Below are positions 23,702-35,856 of a stretch of 64,000 bases of DNA, in pieces. Each line of letters begins with the position of its first letter. The stretch's first letter is position 1. Made by a program: the position numbers and the translations under genes. Source of the stretch: Pohlia nutans (Eukaryota > Streptophyta > Bryopsida > Bryales > Mniaceae); the NCBI GenBank assembly GCA_022496805.1, contig CM040089.1:43880372-43944371 (forward strand), given 5' to 3'. The notes beneath the pieces were generated by a model. The model was not told where the DNA came from. It searched no databases and was given only the letters and a program-made list of their open reading frames with translations.

Positions 23702-24062
23702 ATAGAGTTATCCGTAAAGTGAGAACCAGATAGCCTGTCTGCCACAGGGTGTTTTCAATCTTGATTTAGAATTTTCTGACATCCACTCACACAAGCCACC
23801 AAGCTCCTTCCCTTGGGGGAGCACGAGGTTGGTGTGGGGGTACGTGGAGATTCCTCCGTGGGAACTCAAATTAGGTTTTGGGGAGTTTCTCTTGCATTGG
23901 GGAGGTTCAAGGTTCGAATCTCTCTGACAACGCAGTGCGTTGTGATTGGTCGAAAAAAAAGGAGCCAAAACTCATTTTCGCTGCCTTTCAAGCTAAAAAA
24001 CCAGTTGTGTCTTGTCTTTCCTCTTGTGGAATATTTTTGCTCGACTTTACGGATAACTCTAA
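23702..24062. mobile_element. Possible MITE with TAGAGTTATCCGTAAAG ends
   Basis: TAGAGTTATCCGTAAAG at about 23703 and its inverse CTTTACGGATAACTCTA at about 24046-24062 enclose 360 bp. No target duplication resolved. Confidence 0.5.
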
Positions 24063-24682
24063 TGACGTGAGAAAGTTTGAGTAGGTTCTTTAATGTGAAG
24101 AATAAGCGACTTCACCACTAACCAATTATGCATGAGGGTGTAGGTCCAGTATCAATTTGTGGGGTTACCGGATGGAGTGGCCTATCATATGTAAAGAAGT
24201 GAGGAAATTTGAACCACTTGATATATAAAACTTGGTTTACATCACTGTCAACTACATGCAGTGCCTTATATATTTTGTTACTCCCATGAGTCAATTTATC
24301 ATTTAAAATATACAATTTTTGGAGTTCTTTATGCACAATGTTGATTGCTACTCAAAAAAACCAAAACATAATTCCTAACATGAACTAAGCTACATTTACT
24401 ATGTAACTACACTCTGAAATAAGCTACAAAGCCTTCAAGCTACTATTACAAGAGGGTCTCACAAATGACTATAACAAAGTTTGAACAGTGTACTACAAAG
24501 GCAATGATATTGTGACAATATTCAAAAATGTTGTTTGACCTTATTCCGTTCCCAACCCCAATCATGTTCCCTTCAAATCGACTTTTTTACTCGAGCTCCA
24601 AATCCAAATGCATCGACCAATCATATTTTTGTTTTTAAGTCATGTTTAGGTCGATTATAGCAAATTTCCGGGCAAATTTCTT

Positions 24683-24685
<3 letters not shown>

Positions 24686-24769
<84 letters not shown>
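24686..24769. repeat. (AT)n microsatellite, about 84 bp, then (CTTT)n
   Basis: An uninterrupted AT dinucleotide run followed by a short CTTT run to about 24793. Length may be unreliable in assembly. Confidence 0.95.
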
Positions 24770-24775
<6 letters not shown>

Positions 24776-24948
24776 TTTCTTTCTTTCTTTATATTTATAT
24801 ATAATGAATTTTCTAAACTTTATTTTGAGAAAAGTTAATCATTTCTAACTTCCTAAAAACTTCAAATTTATTACATCAATCCTCACGGTCAGAAATCCTA
24901 AAGGGTCGGAATTGGGCCTCTCTACCTTCGAGAATGTACATAGCATAA

Positions 24949-25395
24949 GAGCATTCCCACCGTTCCGCAATCCAAAAGGGCCTGATCAAGGCGGTTTACA
25001 GGCTTGCCAACCCTTGAGGCCGCATATGAAAATGAAGTGACCCACCGGCGCCCGACCCACGCACTCCAGACTCTCCAGCTGCGGCTGTTGACCCGCGCCT
25101 CCCTACCGCGTCGTCCACTCACGGTCCCGCCACCCCCGCAAGCCCTCCACCGACAAGCTAAATTCAATGTTGCAGCCAAAATTTCAATGATATTGTCTCT
25201 GACAAACAAAAATAACCCCGTGAGATGGGCGCGTCAGCGAGAAAACAAACTCTCCAGTCTGGCGAGCGGATTCACAATTTCCCTGAGGCCTCAAAGCTCC
25301 GGCCCCTGCCAGAGTCCATGGTGGGGCGGAGATTACTCTCCGGGCTCACAAAAGGCCCTTCTGGTCATCGGTCTGGAGAACCGGTGGCCATGCTC
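24949..25395. mobile_element. PIF/Harbinger-like MITE (TAA duplication, GAGCAT ends)
   Basis: TAA at 24946-24948 and 25396-25398; ends GAGCATTCCCACCG and CGGTGGCCATGCTC. The uninterrupted MITE B reads CATAGCATAATAGAG, fixing the 3-bp duplication. 447 bp and GC-rich. The ORFs inside look incidental. Confidence 0.85.
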
Positions 25396-25597
25396 TAATA
25401 GAGCAATGGGTGCCAACACCCTTTTGCAATGGGACCACAGTCTTGTTACAATTAGAAACTAAGTGTACGTGGCAACGACACGGTAGTCCGAAAATTCGTG
25501 GAATACAAATGGCATTCATTCATTCATTACTTAGAAAAGTGAATCTACATGAAAATTCTCTTTCGATCCAATTTTCAAAAGGGTGTTCCATTGCACT

Positions 25598-25917
25598 CAT
25601 CAGTAAACTTAGGAAGGGTCATCTTGATGTCAAAATGACATCAAAAGGACATATGTCACGGTGATGTAGGGATTAGTGCCATTTTGATGTCAAAATGATG
25701 CAAACTTAACATGCCCCAAGTCAAAATGATGTAAACTTAACATGAAAATGATACATGTTAACCTTACATTAGAATGACCTATACCACATGGATGTGAAGT
25801 TTACATCAAATTGGCATCAAAATGACATCAAAATGGCACTAATACCTACATCACTCTGGCATATGTCATTTTGATGTCATTTTGACATCAAGATGACCCT
25901 TCCTAAGTTTACTGATG
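25598..25917. mobile_element. Hairpin element built from GATGTCATTTTGACATC units
   Basis: Ends CATCAGTAAACTTAGGAAGG and its exact inverse, flanked by CT on both sides. Uninterrupted MITE B reads CCATTGCACTGCT. Inside, short palindromes of TTTTGATGTCATTTTGACAT type recur on both arms. 320 bp. Confidence 0.8.
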
Positions 25918-26477
25918 CTGCTCTATTATGCTATGGAACAAGTGGATGAAGTTTCACAGCCAATAATTCCACGGTAATAATAAATATGGTCATGTGCCCG
26001 CCCCACCGGGCTGCCCGAGCCGAAGATTCTGGAGATAGTAATTAGTGCAGCTGCTTTTGCAGCCACCTAAGGAAGTGCAGCCCGTGGGAACACGGAACAG
26101 GCGGGCAAGTGGCAAGGTCGATGACGTCGACCATCACCGAGGTCTATCCATGACCGAGGTCGGTGACGTCGACCACGGGCATAGATCAGGGTCCCTGACA
26201 CCGTGGCCCACTAATTAGACAAAAGCATTGATATCATCATCATGGAGACTGCCTGCCTGGCAGGCCTCCTACCTGTACAAGTTCGGAAAAGGGACTCCAT
26301 GACCGCGTCGGTGATTCGCTAGAAGCTTACTAGTATGGGATCGGATTACTATCATCAATCTCAGCTCCAAAAGGGCGGGACGAACTATTCCACGCTTTCC
26401 GTCACTTCCAGCATAGTGAGAAGACTCCTTCAGTACTAAGTAGCATTCTACATAATATACAGTTGATTTACCAAAGT

Positions 26478-27644
26478 GAGAGCATCTCCACCAGCACTCT
26501 GGATAGCTCTCTGCAACCTTGTCAGTTTTTTTAGCTGGCGAAATATATCCAGAAAGCGAAATTGTTTTTAAAAAGAGCTTAGTTTGAACCCAACACTCGT
26601 TCATGGATCGCCAAAATATTCATCCGTGTTGACATATTTTCATCCATTTCAGCAAATTTTCTTTCAATTATGTTGATTTCATCTAAAATCTAGATGAAAG
26701 TGTTACAATGTTTTTATTTCATTGGTGCCACATGTTTGAAAAATGAAAAATTGCAGAAAAATCCCTCGCTCTCAGGCTTTGGAAAAATGGATGTGCATGG
26801 GTTGGTCAACAATTTATTTGCAGGAAGACGTTGAATAAAACTAGCAACCCAGTTCAAGGCCCTCAAAACGACTCAAGCTAGTGGTATCTTCTCTTCTTGA
26901 CCCAATTCAGGGCCCTCAAAACGACTCAAGGCTTTTCTTCATTTTTGAGCATCATTTTCATCCCCATATTGTTTTCACCTTTTTAGAATCTTTTTGTTGT
27001 CCTTTTAGAAATAACATCAGAATGATCCAATAGATGTTAAATTTTACTCCAATGGACCAATTTATCACATTTTTCCATTGCTTCAAAGTGCGTCATAAAA
27101 AACACGCTCTCTATTACTATTTTTTTTTCCCTCAAATTTGGATGACGAGATGAGTTTGAAATTATAAAATTTTACATCCAATGAATAGGAAATTTCATTT
27201 CACATAGATGAAAAAAAAATTCGACATGATTGGATAAAAACTCATAGATTTATGTATGGTCAAAATTTTGTTGACTTTTGATGAAATGCAATCTTTTGAT
27301 GTCTATTTCTCATTCAATATTGACCATTTTAACAAACAAATAACATCACTAGATGAATAATTTCATTTAACTAAGGGTTGTAGTTTGAAAATTTGGTTTA
27401 AAATGGAAATTTAAAGTACTAAATTGAGTTTCAGTAATCGAAATGACCTCTTAGGTCATGGTGGACGTTTAAGGGTTAATTGCACATCATGATTGCAACA
27501 ATCCATACGTGGTGATTTGTGAGTGGATTACTTCCTATTTTCAAAGTCTAATTGGATGATCAGTTGGTGGGGAACTGCATGGTGTGCCCTGTAGTTTTTT
27601 GATGACCTTCAGAGTGCAATTCATAGTTGCTGGTGGAGATGCTC
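26478..27644. mobile_element. Possible GAGCATCTCCACCAGC-bounded element
   Basis: GAGCATCTCCACCAGC at 26478 and its inverse ending at 27644 are perfect 16-bp inverted repeats. Flanks are not TAA, so a target duplication is not shown. It encloses family K-like sequence ending GGACGTTTAAGGGTTAA at about 27479. Confidence 0.5.
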
Positions 27645-27734
27645 CGAGGGTGGTGCCGCTTAAGAGCATCAACACCCTATCATTGAGTTCGCAGTTGACT
27701 CTGAAAAGTGAATGAAAAGTGCTTGTATTTAATG

Positions 27735-28304
27735 CTCGGGGAGGGCACTCAATGTATTCAATGTAAACCACGTGCGTTAAGATCTTTGACCCCCTATATT
27801 ACATTGTAAAAAATCAATCAAACAACTTGAAAAAATTATAGGATGTTTTTATAGGTTGAAAGTGTATATTGTGAATTTTTGTGAATTTTCTTTATTCTGT
27901 ATAATTACTTACAATTTTTTGAAGAAAATAAATACACTGTACAGCTAATTTTTTTTTGGACCCCCTATATTATATCGTAAAAAATATTTTTAAATTTCCA
28001 ATAAATGAAGGCTCATATATAGTTTATGTATACCAAAGTTGGATGCTATAGTCATCCAAATGCATTCTTGATAAATGTTTGAAATGAAAAAACAACCATT
28101 TTAGTTCAATCTTCAATTGTGTTTTAGAGGTGATGCTGACTTTAATTGAATCAAGAGTTTTTTTCAAATTAAAGATATAATGATTATGTGACAACACTCA
28201 AAATTTTGGAGCTAAATGAAACTTTATTAAAAAGTAAATAGGGGGTTGAAAAATCACTTTAACGCATGTGGTTTACATTGACTACATTGAGTGCCCTCCC
28301 CGAG
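27735..28304. mobile_element. hAT-like 570-bp element with 8-bp duplication
   Basis: ATTTAATG at 27727-27734 and 28305-28312 flank inverted ends of about 50 bp starting CTCGGGGAGGGCACTCAATG. An 8-bp duplication fits hAT; the interior encodes nothing recognisable. Confidence 0.8.
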
Positions 28305-28494
28305 ATTTAATGTTTTTTTTTTCAGGGTGGCTGAGAGAGCCACAAAATTATAAGCACGATATAGTGATACCTCAATAAGTCCCTATATAGCTAATTTAAG
28401 GAAGGGCTTGGTATTCTAGATTGATGGACAATAATGATTATCCATGTATAGTGATTGTGATTAGTTCACCGACTATATAGAGGGACATATAAGG

Positions 28495-28789
28495 TAGACA
28501 TGCCAATGACCGCACAGGCAATACTCAAATCCTTCCCCACGACAATGTAGAAACTTACACCGTTTCAAATTTTGAAAGATTGTGGTATGTCAAGTTGGGA
28601 TTCACCTTGAAAAAATCACACTCGAAAATGTTTTGTACAATAACTTTTATTGTACGTCAAACACATTGGGTATGATTTTTAATGGAAATTTACTTGGAGC
28701 CCTTCACCACACGGCGTGCAGTGATTGGGCGGTACCTTACATTTCTATTGGAATTGTGCGGTGAAATTGTGCGGTCATTGGCATATCTA
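28495..28789. mobile_element. MITE with ATGCCAATGACCGCACA inverted ends
   Basis: TAGACATGCCAATGACCGCA at the left and the inverse (GTGCGGTCATTGGCATATCTA, one base changed) at the right; about 295 bp. Confidence 0.7.
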
Positions 28790-28924
28790 CTATGATTGGA
28801 ACTGTGCGGTCATTGGTCATTGAATCCTATTCTTTTATTTTAATTGTCATAATTTGATTTAGGTAATTTGAATATTAATCAGGCTAGTACCTAACTAGTT
28901 TATAAACTATGGTACATGATCTAA

Positions 28925-29778
28925 CCCCTAATGTCCCAAGAGACCATAATGTGGTTGCTCGTGTACTCGGGCAGGCCGCCATTTGTCCAATTTCAACATT
29001 TTTTAATATATAACTGTTTTTATTGGATAGTTCTTCGTCTAATCATTCCAATGGTGTAACTCATACTTCCAAATGATCATCCATGAACTAGTTATAAAAT
29101 TCAAAGGCATTGCCTTCGTTTACGATCGTTTTTAGTGCTAACACTACATAATAATTACGGAAAATGTTTAAATATATAAAAATGGAATAATTTGAAATTT
29201 TTGGAATCTTTTTATCATATTAATATTATATTTGAATATTTTGGAATCTTTTTGGAATTTTCCCCATGATGTTCATTGTGTTATAATAAGTTACGGACAT
29301 TCACCAATCCGATTTAAAAAGAAAATGTTTTTTTGTGTACAAATAAACCAAATCAAATTTCTTTTTGTGTTTGTCATTTTTTCACACCTCAATCTAATAC
29401 AAGGGCCAATTCATCAATGAAATTATTTTCAAAATTTATGTTACTTTGGATAGTAATAGCTAACAACATTTCAAACTATATTTTCAAAAAAGGTAAATAA
29501 CTTCTTTGAGAAAAATAAAAGATATTAGCATTCAAGCATAAGTTTTCAATCAAGGGTGGGGGAAAAAAACAATGGAAAATAAATTAAAACTTTATAATCT
29601 TGCAATCTATTCCTAAGATGATTCTCAAAACTACATAGGCATATATCATAATGGTCCTCTGTAAGATCCATCAGTTGGTTCATCAAAATAAATCTTCCAA
29701 ATTTTTCATTTCACCTATTTCTAAGTTTCTCATTCTAGGTGGTTCTAAGTGCTAAGCGACACAAAGGGCCTTTGGGGG
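28925..29778. mobile_element. TTAA-type element inserted at CTAA
   Basis: CTAA at 28921-28924 and 29779-29782; ends CCCCTAATGTCC and GGGCCTTTGGGGG. The related empty site at about 46515-46528 reads GATCTAAACTATC, so the 4-bp duplication is CTAA. Confidence 0.88.
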
Positions 29779-29961
29779 CTAAACTATCTTTCCACCTGCT
29801 ATAATCTTGGATAATTTTTATTTGCACTTTTAAATGCAATACTATATCTTCACAATGTTACAAAATTCCATATAATCACATACATTTTGGGCACTTAGGC
29901 TAAGACATGAAGGACATGAGGATGTATTTTAATATTGTATATGGATATATGGATATTTTAA

Positions 29962-30501
29962 CCCTTTAACGTCCCGATTCAACACTGATTTCGAAGATGC
30001 GTTATAAAATGTTTGATGAATAACAAAAATGGAGTTGATGTACAAAGCTAAGTTGTGAATTTCAATGTGAAGATCACATATGTACGGTTGGATTTATCAT
30101 ATTTTTTATTAATAAATTGTAATTAAATTTTCAAGATATTCTTTTGAAATTCAATTAAAAATCCCAAATTAACCAAAAAAAATTAAAAATTGTTATAATG
30201 AATTTGGAATAACATGCACTACGAGATGGTATGATTTTCATTATTTGATTCTACTTATTTTGGAAAATCATGTTTAAGGTCTCACTTTTTGAACTAAGAA
30301 TGAACTTTGACATAAACCAATTCTGTTATTTAAAAGAAAATCACAATATCTTATTTTGAAGATCCATACCGTACAAATGATAGTCAACTAGCACAAGAAC
30401 CAAGAGAAATTTGGATGGATGAAAAACTGTACAGGATGTAGTCAAGAAAAAGGTTACAATCTGTTCGTCGTCCATTATATGGACGCAAGCGTGTCAAAGG
30501 G
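29962..30501. mobile_element. TTAA MITE family D with empty-site proof
   Basis: TTAA at 29958-29961 and 30502-30505; ends CCCTTTAACGTCCCG and GTGTCAAAGGG; 540 bp. The related copy at about 46678-46692 reads ATATTTTAATAATAAAG with a single TTAA, showing exact TTAA duplication. Confidence 0.92.
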
Positions 30502-30646
30502 TTAATAATACAGATGAATGTTTAATTAATATTTATATATTCTAATAATCTTGAAAAATGACTATGGATAAATCTTTTAAACCACGTAATGGCAAAGAAA
30601 GGATATTTTTAATTAAAAGAAGGATATAAATGAACTGCTTATACAT

Positions 30647-30980
30647 TAGAGGAGAAATAAGGATTCAAAAGGCCCTCAAGTCCTCATCCTGCCCGTCATT
30701 GTGCCCATGAATATGTTCAACCACATGCTCCCATGGTATCATCACAAACTTTACCACCTAGGCTTTTCTACCTCGAAAAGAAAAGAAAACAAAAAAACAA
30801 AAAAGAAAGTCCCACCGGACCTCGCCGCATCGCCTGCAAGCACTAGGGCAAGACTCGGCAGGGGTTTTTTTAATGATATTTTTTTTATTAAAGTTTATTT
30901 TATTTTTATAAAGGCATGTGCTCCAGCTGTCGGCGGGGCCTCTTTTATGGGGCCTTTTGAATCCTCATTTCTCCTCTAAT
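30647..30980. mobile_element. MITE with CATTAGAGGAGAAATAAGG ends
   Basis: Left CATTAGAGGAGAAATAAGG with TTCAAAAGGCCC, right the inverse CTCATTTCTCCTCTAATG. Absent from repeat copy 2 at about 46822. A relative with similar ends lies at about 35921-36267. Confidence 0.75.
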
Positions 30981-31783
30981 GAAGACAACTAGTTCCAAAA
31001 TAGTCCAAAAAAACCAATTTAGATAATGTTTTTAAGTATTAAAGAAATATGTTTAAAATAGATTCAATTTGAGAGATTGTTTTAAGGTCATTTGTATTAT
31101 TTTAACTTTCCACTTTAAAACACCTATTTTTCTCAAGGGATCATTTAATTTACAATAAATGACTTCTCTAAGTTATTAACATATTTTTGCAACTATTAGA
31201 TTGTCTAAATTCAAATTAGCATGAAGAATTAATCACTCTAGTGAAACACTTTTATTAGTTTCAATGAATGTTGTAATAATTTAAATGTAGTGTACACTGA
31301 TTTCATATATAATTATCAAGTTTCAATCTCTTATGAATCATTTTATATAGTCTACAGATTTATATAAAATGAAATAATTAAAATATTTCATTTTTATTTT
31401 TGTCAATAATTGTGTAAATTTAGTCTCGGGTGTTTTCACGGTAGGGCATCCAAAATGTGTAGTGTGACATCGCATAACAAGCGAAATGTGGCGGTAAACA
31501 TTTTCTATTGGTCATTGAAATTAGTTTTTTGGCAAAAAGTTAACCACAGTGAAAAGGTATTCTAGGATTGTATGTATATTAATAATTTAAAAAATAATAT
31601 AAAATAGTATTTGGCCCAAAATGTAATACATTGCATTTGGTGACGTTGTAGAATAAATATGTTATTGCCTTAATTGATACGTTTCATTGAAGATACAGTG
31701 ACGAACAAAACTGAGTATTGATTTGAAACTTTTCCATTCAAACAACCATACCATGAGCATCAATGGGCAAAGTCCAAAAATGG

Positions 31784-32995
31784 ATATGCAAAAGTTGTAG
31801 TATGCAACATATAACATATTACTATGGAAGTTTGAAGAAAAACTCAATTGTGATTTGAAAGAAAGTGAATTTCAAAGTTAGCCATGTCTAAAACTCGGTT
31901 TTGTGCGCTATAATTCGGAACTACTTTAAATTTTGTCAATTTTTTCTTAGAGCTTCAAAAAAACTTTTTGTGCCTTGGCATGTTGGTATACATCATTTTA
32001 GATCGTTGTACACAAAAATTGAAAGAAGTTGACATTTATAGAATTTAAAATATTCACAATTTGACAAACATCCAAATGATGTTGGTTCTCACGATATTTG
32101 AATATTTTGTTGGAATTGAGAGCATGGGATTGCATTCATTTGGCCATTGTAGAGAGAGCATAGGTTGCAACATCAACCATTGTTACATCTTAATGCCTTG
32201 CATTTGAAATATTTGTTGAATAGGAGAATGCGTTCAATTTATATATTAGAGTTGTATGATGCAGTTTTTTGGTCTAACTTTTTCTTACAAAGTCTAGAGT
32301 TCATGATGCACATAATTGATTCAGCCAATCGAACAACTTGTTTTTGTCGTTTTCAGTATCATCAAAAAATTGTCAATTTTATGAAAGTTAGTGTAATTTC
32401 TGGTGGTTGTGAACTTTTTGATGATATTGAAAAAAAAAATTGATTTTTTTTTTGATTTGTTGGATTAATTATGTGCGATAAGAACTCTAGTCTTTGTACG
32501 AAAAAGCTAGACCAAAAAACTGCATCATATAACTCTAATATATAAATTGAACGCATTCTCCTATTCAACAAATATTTCAAACACAAGGCATTAAGATGTA
32601 ACAATGGTTTATGTTGCAACCTATGCACTCTCTACAATGGCCAATGCAGTCCCATACTCTCAATTCCAACAAAATATTCAAATATCGTGAGAACCAACAT
32701 CATTTGCATGTTTGTCAAATTGTGAATATTTTAAATTCTATAAATATCAACTTCTTTCAATTTTTGTGTACAACGATCTAAAATGATGTATACCAACATG
32801 CCAAGGCACAAAAAGTTTTTTTGAAGCTCTAAGAAAAAATTGACAAAATTTAAAGTAGTTCCGAATTATGGCGCACAAAACCGAGTTTTAGACATGGCTA
32901 ACTTTGAAATTCATTTTCTTTCAAATCACAATTGAGTTTTTCTTCAAACTTCCATAGTAATATGTTATATGTTGCATACTACAACTTTCGCATAT
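31784..32995. repeat. 1.2-kb palindrome, arms about 600 bp
   Basis: Left arm starts ATATGCAAAAGTTGTAG and right arm ends CTACAACTTTCGCATAT. The arms match along their length to a centre near 32430, so the same short ORF appears on both strands (32165-32443 plus, 32362-32628 minus). Coding is unlikely. Confidence 0.9.
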
Positions 32996-33324
32996 AACAC
33001 GCAATTCGCTATTTACGCACTTGGCCATATAATCATGCACTTGACCCCCGGACGCATTAAAAAAATTGTCTAAAAAATTGTCTAAAAAACAACAATATTT
33101 GTCTTTCTACAATTACTTTCATTGTAAACAAACAATTCTTTTATTTATTTATTATTCTTATCTTTATCTTATCTTTTATCTTTTCTTTATCTTGTTTCTT
33201 TTATCTTGTCTTCTTTTTCTTTTCCTTCTTGTCTTCCTTCTTGTCTTCTTCTTCTTTTTCTATTTTTTCTTCATACCTCTTGTGGCAGCCGCAAACCCTA
33301 CACCCGCACCGGGGAAAAAAAAAC

Positions 33325-33372
<48 letters not shown>

Positions 33373-33519
33373 CTCTTTTGGTTTTCGTCTTCTTTTTTGC
33401 TTAGGGCTGATGAACCCTAAAAATAGAAATTTAATTTTTTTTTAAATTAGGGTTCAGCCAGCGGCGGCTGAACCTAAATGGCGGTGGACGAAAAAAAAAC
33501 CAAAAAAAAAAGAAAAACA

Positions 33520-33560
<41 letters not shown>

Positions 33561-33980
33561 GTTTTCGTCTTCTTTCTTGTTTAGGGCTCATGAACCCTAA
33601 AAAAAAAATTTAGGGTTCAGCCGCCGGCGGCTGAACCCTAAACGGCCGGAAAGAAAAAAAAAAAAAAAAAAAAAAAAATTTGGTAAAGAGGGAGGGGAGA
33701 GAAGAGGAAGAGGGAGAGGAGAGAAGAGGAAGAGGGAGAGGAGAGAAGAGGAAAAGGGAGTGAGGGAGAGGATAAAAGAGGCTTAGGGTGCGCGGCCGCG
33801 CACCCTCAGCCGTCAGTAGTCTAAAAATAGAAGAAAAAAAACTTTTTTTTTTTTTTTTTTTTTTTTTCCTTTTTCCTTTTTCCTTTTCTGGCCGTTTAGG
33901 GTTTAGCCGCCGGCGGCTGAACCCTAAATTTTTTTTAGGGTTCATGAGCCCTAAACAAGAAAGAAGACGAAAACCAAAAG

Positions 33981-34034
<54 letters not shown>

Positions 34035-34509
34035 CTTCCACCGCCGTTTAGGTTCAGCCGCCGCTGGCTGAACCCTAATTTAAAAAAAAAATTAAATTTC
34101 TATTTTTAGGGTTCATGAGCCCTAAGCAAGAAAGAAGATGAAAACCAAAAGAAAAAAAAAATTGGTTTTTTTTTCCCCGATGCGGGTGTAGGGTTTGCGG
34201 CTGCCACAAGAGGTATGAAGAAAAAATAGAAAAAGAAGAAGAAGGCAAGAAGGAAGACAAGAAGGAAAAGAAAAAAGAAGACAAGAAAGAAGACAAGATA
34301 AAAGAAACAAGATAAAGAAAAGATAAAAGAAAAGATAAAGATAAGAATAAAAAATAAATAAAAGAATTGTTTGTTTACAATGTAAGTGATTTGTAGAAAG
34401 AAAAAATCGCTGTTTTTTAGAGAACTTTCTACACAAATTTTTTTAAGCAAGATTTGCTCATGAAATGAACGCACTTGGCCAAGTGCATAAATAGCGAATT
34501 GCGTGTTAT
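32996..34509. repeat. Inverted repeat with long T/A runs and GCCGCCGGCGGC hairpins
   Basis: Ends AACACGCAATTCGCTATTTA and its inverse near 34507. Four small hairpins close to CAGCCGCCGGCGGCTG with AACCCTAA occur at about 33455, 33617, 33907 and 34055. T or A runs of 20-45 bases separate them. Long ORFs here are homopolymer artefacts. Confidence 0.85.
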
Positions 34510-35856
34510 ATCTACTTTTGGACTTTGCCCATTGATGCTCATGGTATAGTTGTTTGAATGGAAAAGTTTCAAATCAATACTCAGTTTTGTTCGTCATTGT
34601 ATAGTCATGTCAATGATTTTCCTCAATTCCTATAACATAAAGGTATCGTATTCAAAAAAGATTCCAAACGATTCTGTGAGCAAGGTGGATATTAGAGGTT
34701 TATGGCGGCAATTTTTGTTCCTTTACATAAAATGCCCCTGAAAATGGCGAGTTCCCAAAAAATTTCTTGCGAGCTTGGTTGCCTAATTAAAACGGAGCCT
34801 GTGGTGTGGTTGGAATATGCATTCGACGTGGTTTGCAAGCGGATAAAATGACATCAGCAGGAATATTCCAAAAGATTCCAAACTAATATACAATATTTTG
34901 AAAAGATTCCAAAAGATTCTATTTTTACTATATTAAAATGTTTTTGGTATTTCCCCTATTTATTATATTACGTGATTAATTCAACTGCTTTACAACATTA
35001 GAAACTTTTTTTGTTGAAAACTATGACATCCGTAGTGCAAAAACACCCTCTCCATGTGGTTATGTATAGGGAAGAAAAATTTGATCTTCAATTTTGTGTT
35101 AGTTGAATTTGTCAAAATGGAAGTACTAACTTTATACTAATATAATTATGAAGAGTTTGTTTTATAGAGTAATTACACCTACAACATCTAAATAAATAAG
35201 ATTCCAACGCATTTCAACATGTATTTTTCTTGGTTTTTTTAACGCTATCGTACTACTGTTTCAATTTCAGCACTCTTATGCCGAATAATTATTTTAATTT
35301 TAATTTTTAAGTTCGAAAATCCCAAAATATTGGAATTTTTGTAAAATATCCACGTTAATTTTTTAAAATTTTAGAAAGTAGTTATCTAAAATTTAGGCAT
35401 TTAAAAAAATAAAAAAATTATAGTCGAAATTGTAGCCGGTACCATGATATATGAAGAAGTAGTTATCTTCCAAAATCCTCCATCCTTGTAATCTTAAAAA
35501 TGGAATTATTTTAATTCCTTTGAGGGATTGAATTGACGGTAAGTTTAATGTTAGGTAAAGTATTGTTCAATTCTAATAATGGTTAATTTTCAAGTGGAAA
35601 CCTGGTCAATATTTCTTGCATTCATATATATGTGAATTGCTTCAAATGTGAGGCCTCCTTCTCTTTGGTCTAGAATAAAAAAAAACTACGACTTATCAAA
35701 ATGCTGATTATAGGTGTAGCTCTTTCTTAGGGCAAAATCTTTTGTTAATCATTAAAAGATATGGCTTTCTTGATTCCCACACCCAAAATCTTTTTTAAGC
35801 ACAGTTCTCTCTTTTACTTACTTTAATTTTATTCTAAAGAAGTATAGATGCCTTAA

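Larger units (their letters stand above)
24939..25935. mobile_element. MITE B split by two nested elements
   Basis: Ends CATAGCATAA and TTATGCTATG. The 221-bp MITE is interrupted by a TAA-flanked element (24949-25395) and a CT-flanked hairpin element (25598-25917). Confidence 0.85.
31428..35048. mobile_element. 3.6-kb element with TCTC duplication and nested palindromes
   Basis: TCTC at 31424-31427 and 35049-35052; ends GGGTGTTTTCACGGTAGGGC and AAAAACACCC. Repeat copy 2 has the empty site TTAGTCTCCATGTGG at about 47250. Inside are matching outer arms (about 31690-31783 and 34510-34600), a 1.2-kb palindrome (31784-32995) and a 1.5-kb inverted-repeat insert (about 32996-34507). No transposase ORF survives. 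Confidence 0.85.

Noticed and set aside
24922..25462. ORFs of 95 and 152 codons in a GC-rich segment
   Set aside because: They lie inside or across the edge of a TAA-flanked MITE with no recognisable domain.
32165..32628. Near-identical 88-92 codon ORFs on opposite strands
   Set aside because: The duplication is explained by the 1.2-kb palindrome; no domain and no sign of coding selection.
33066..34474. Long Phe- or Lys-rich ORFs on both strands
   Set aside because: They arise from T/A homopolymer runs inside an inverted repeat and have no plausible protein structure.
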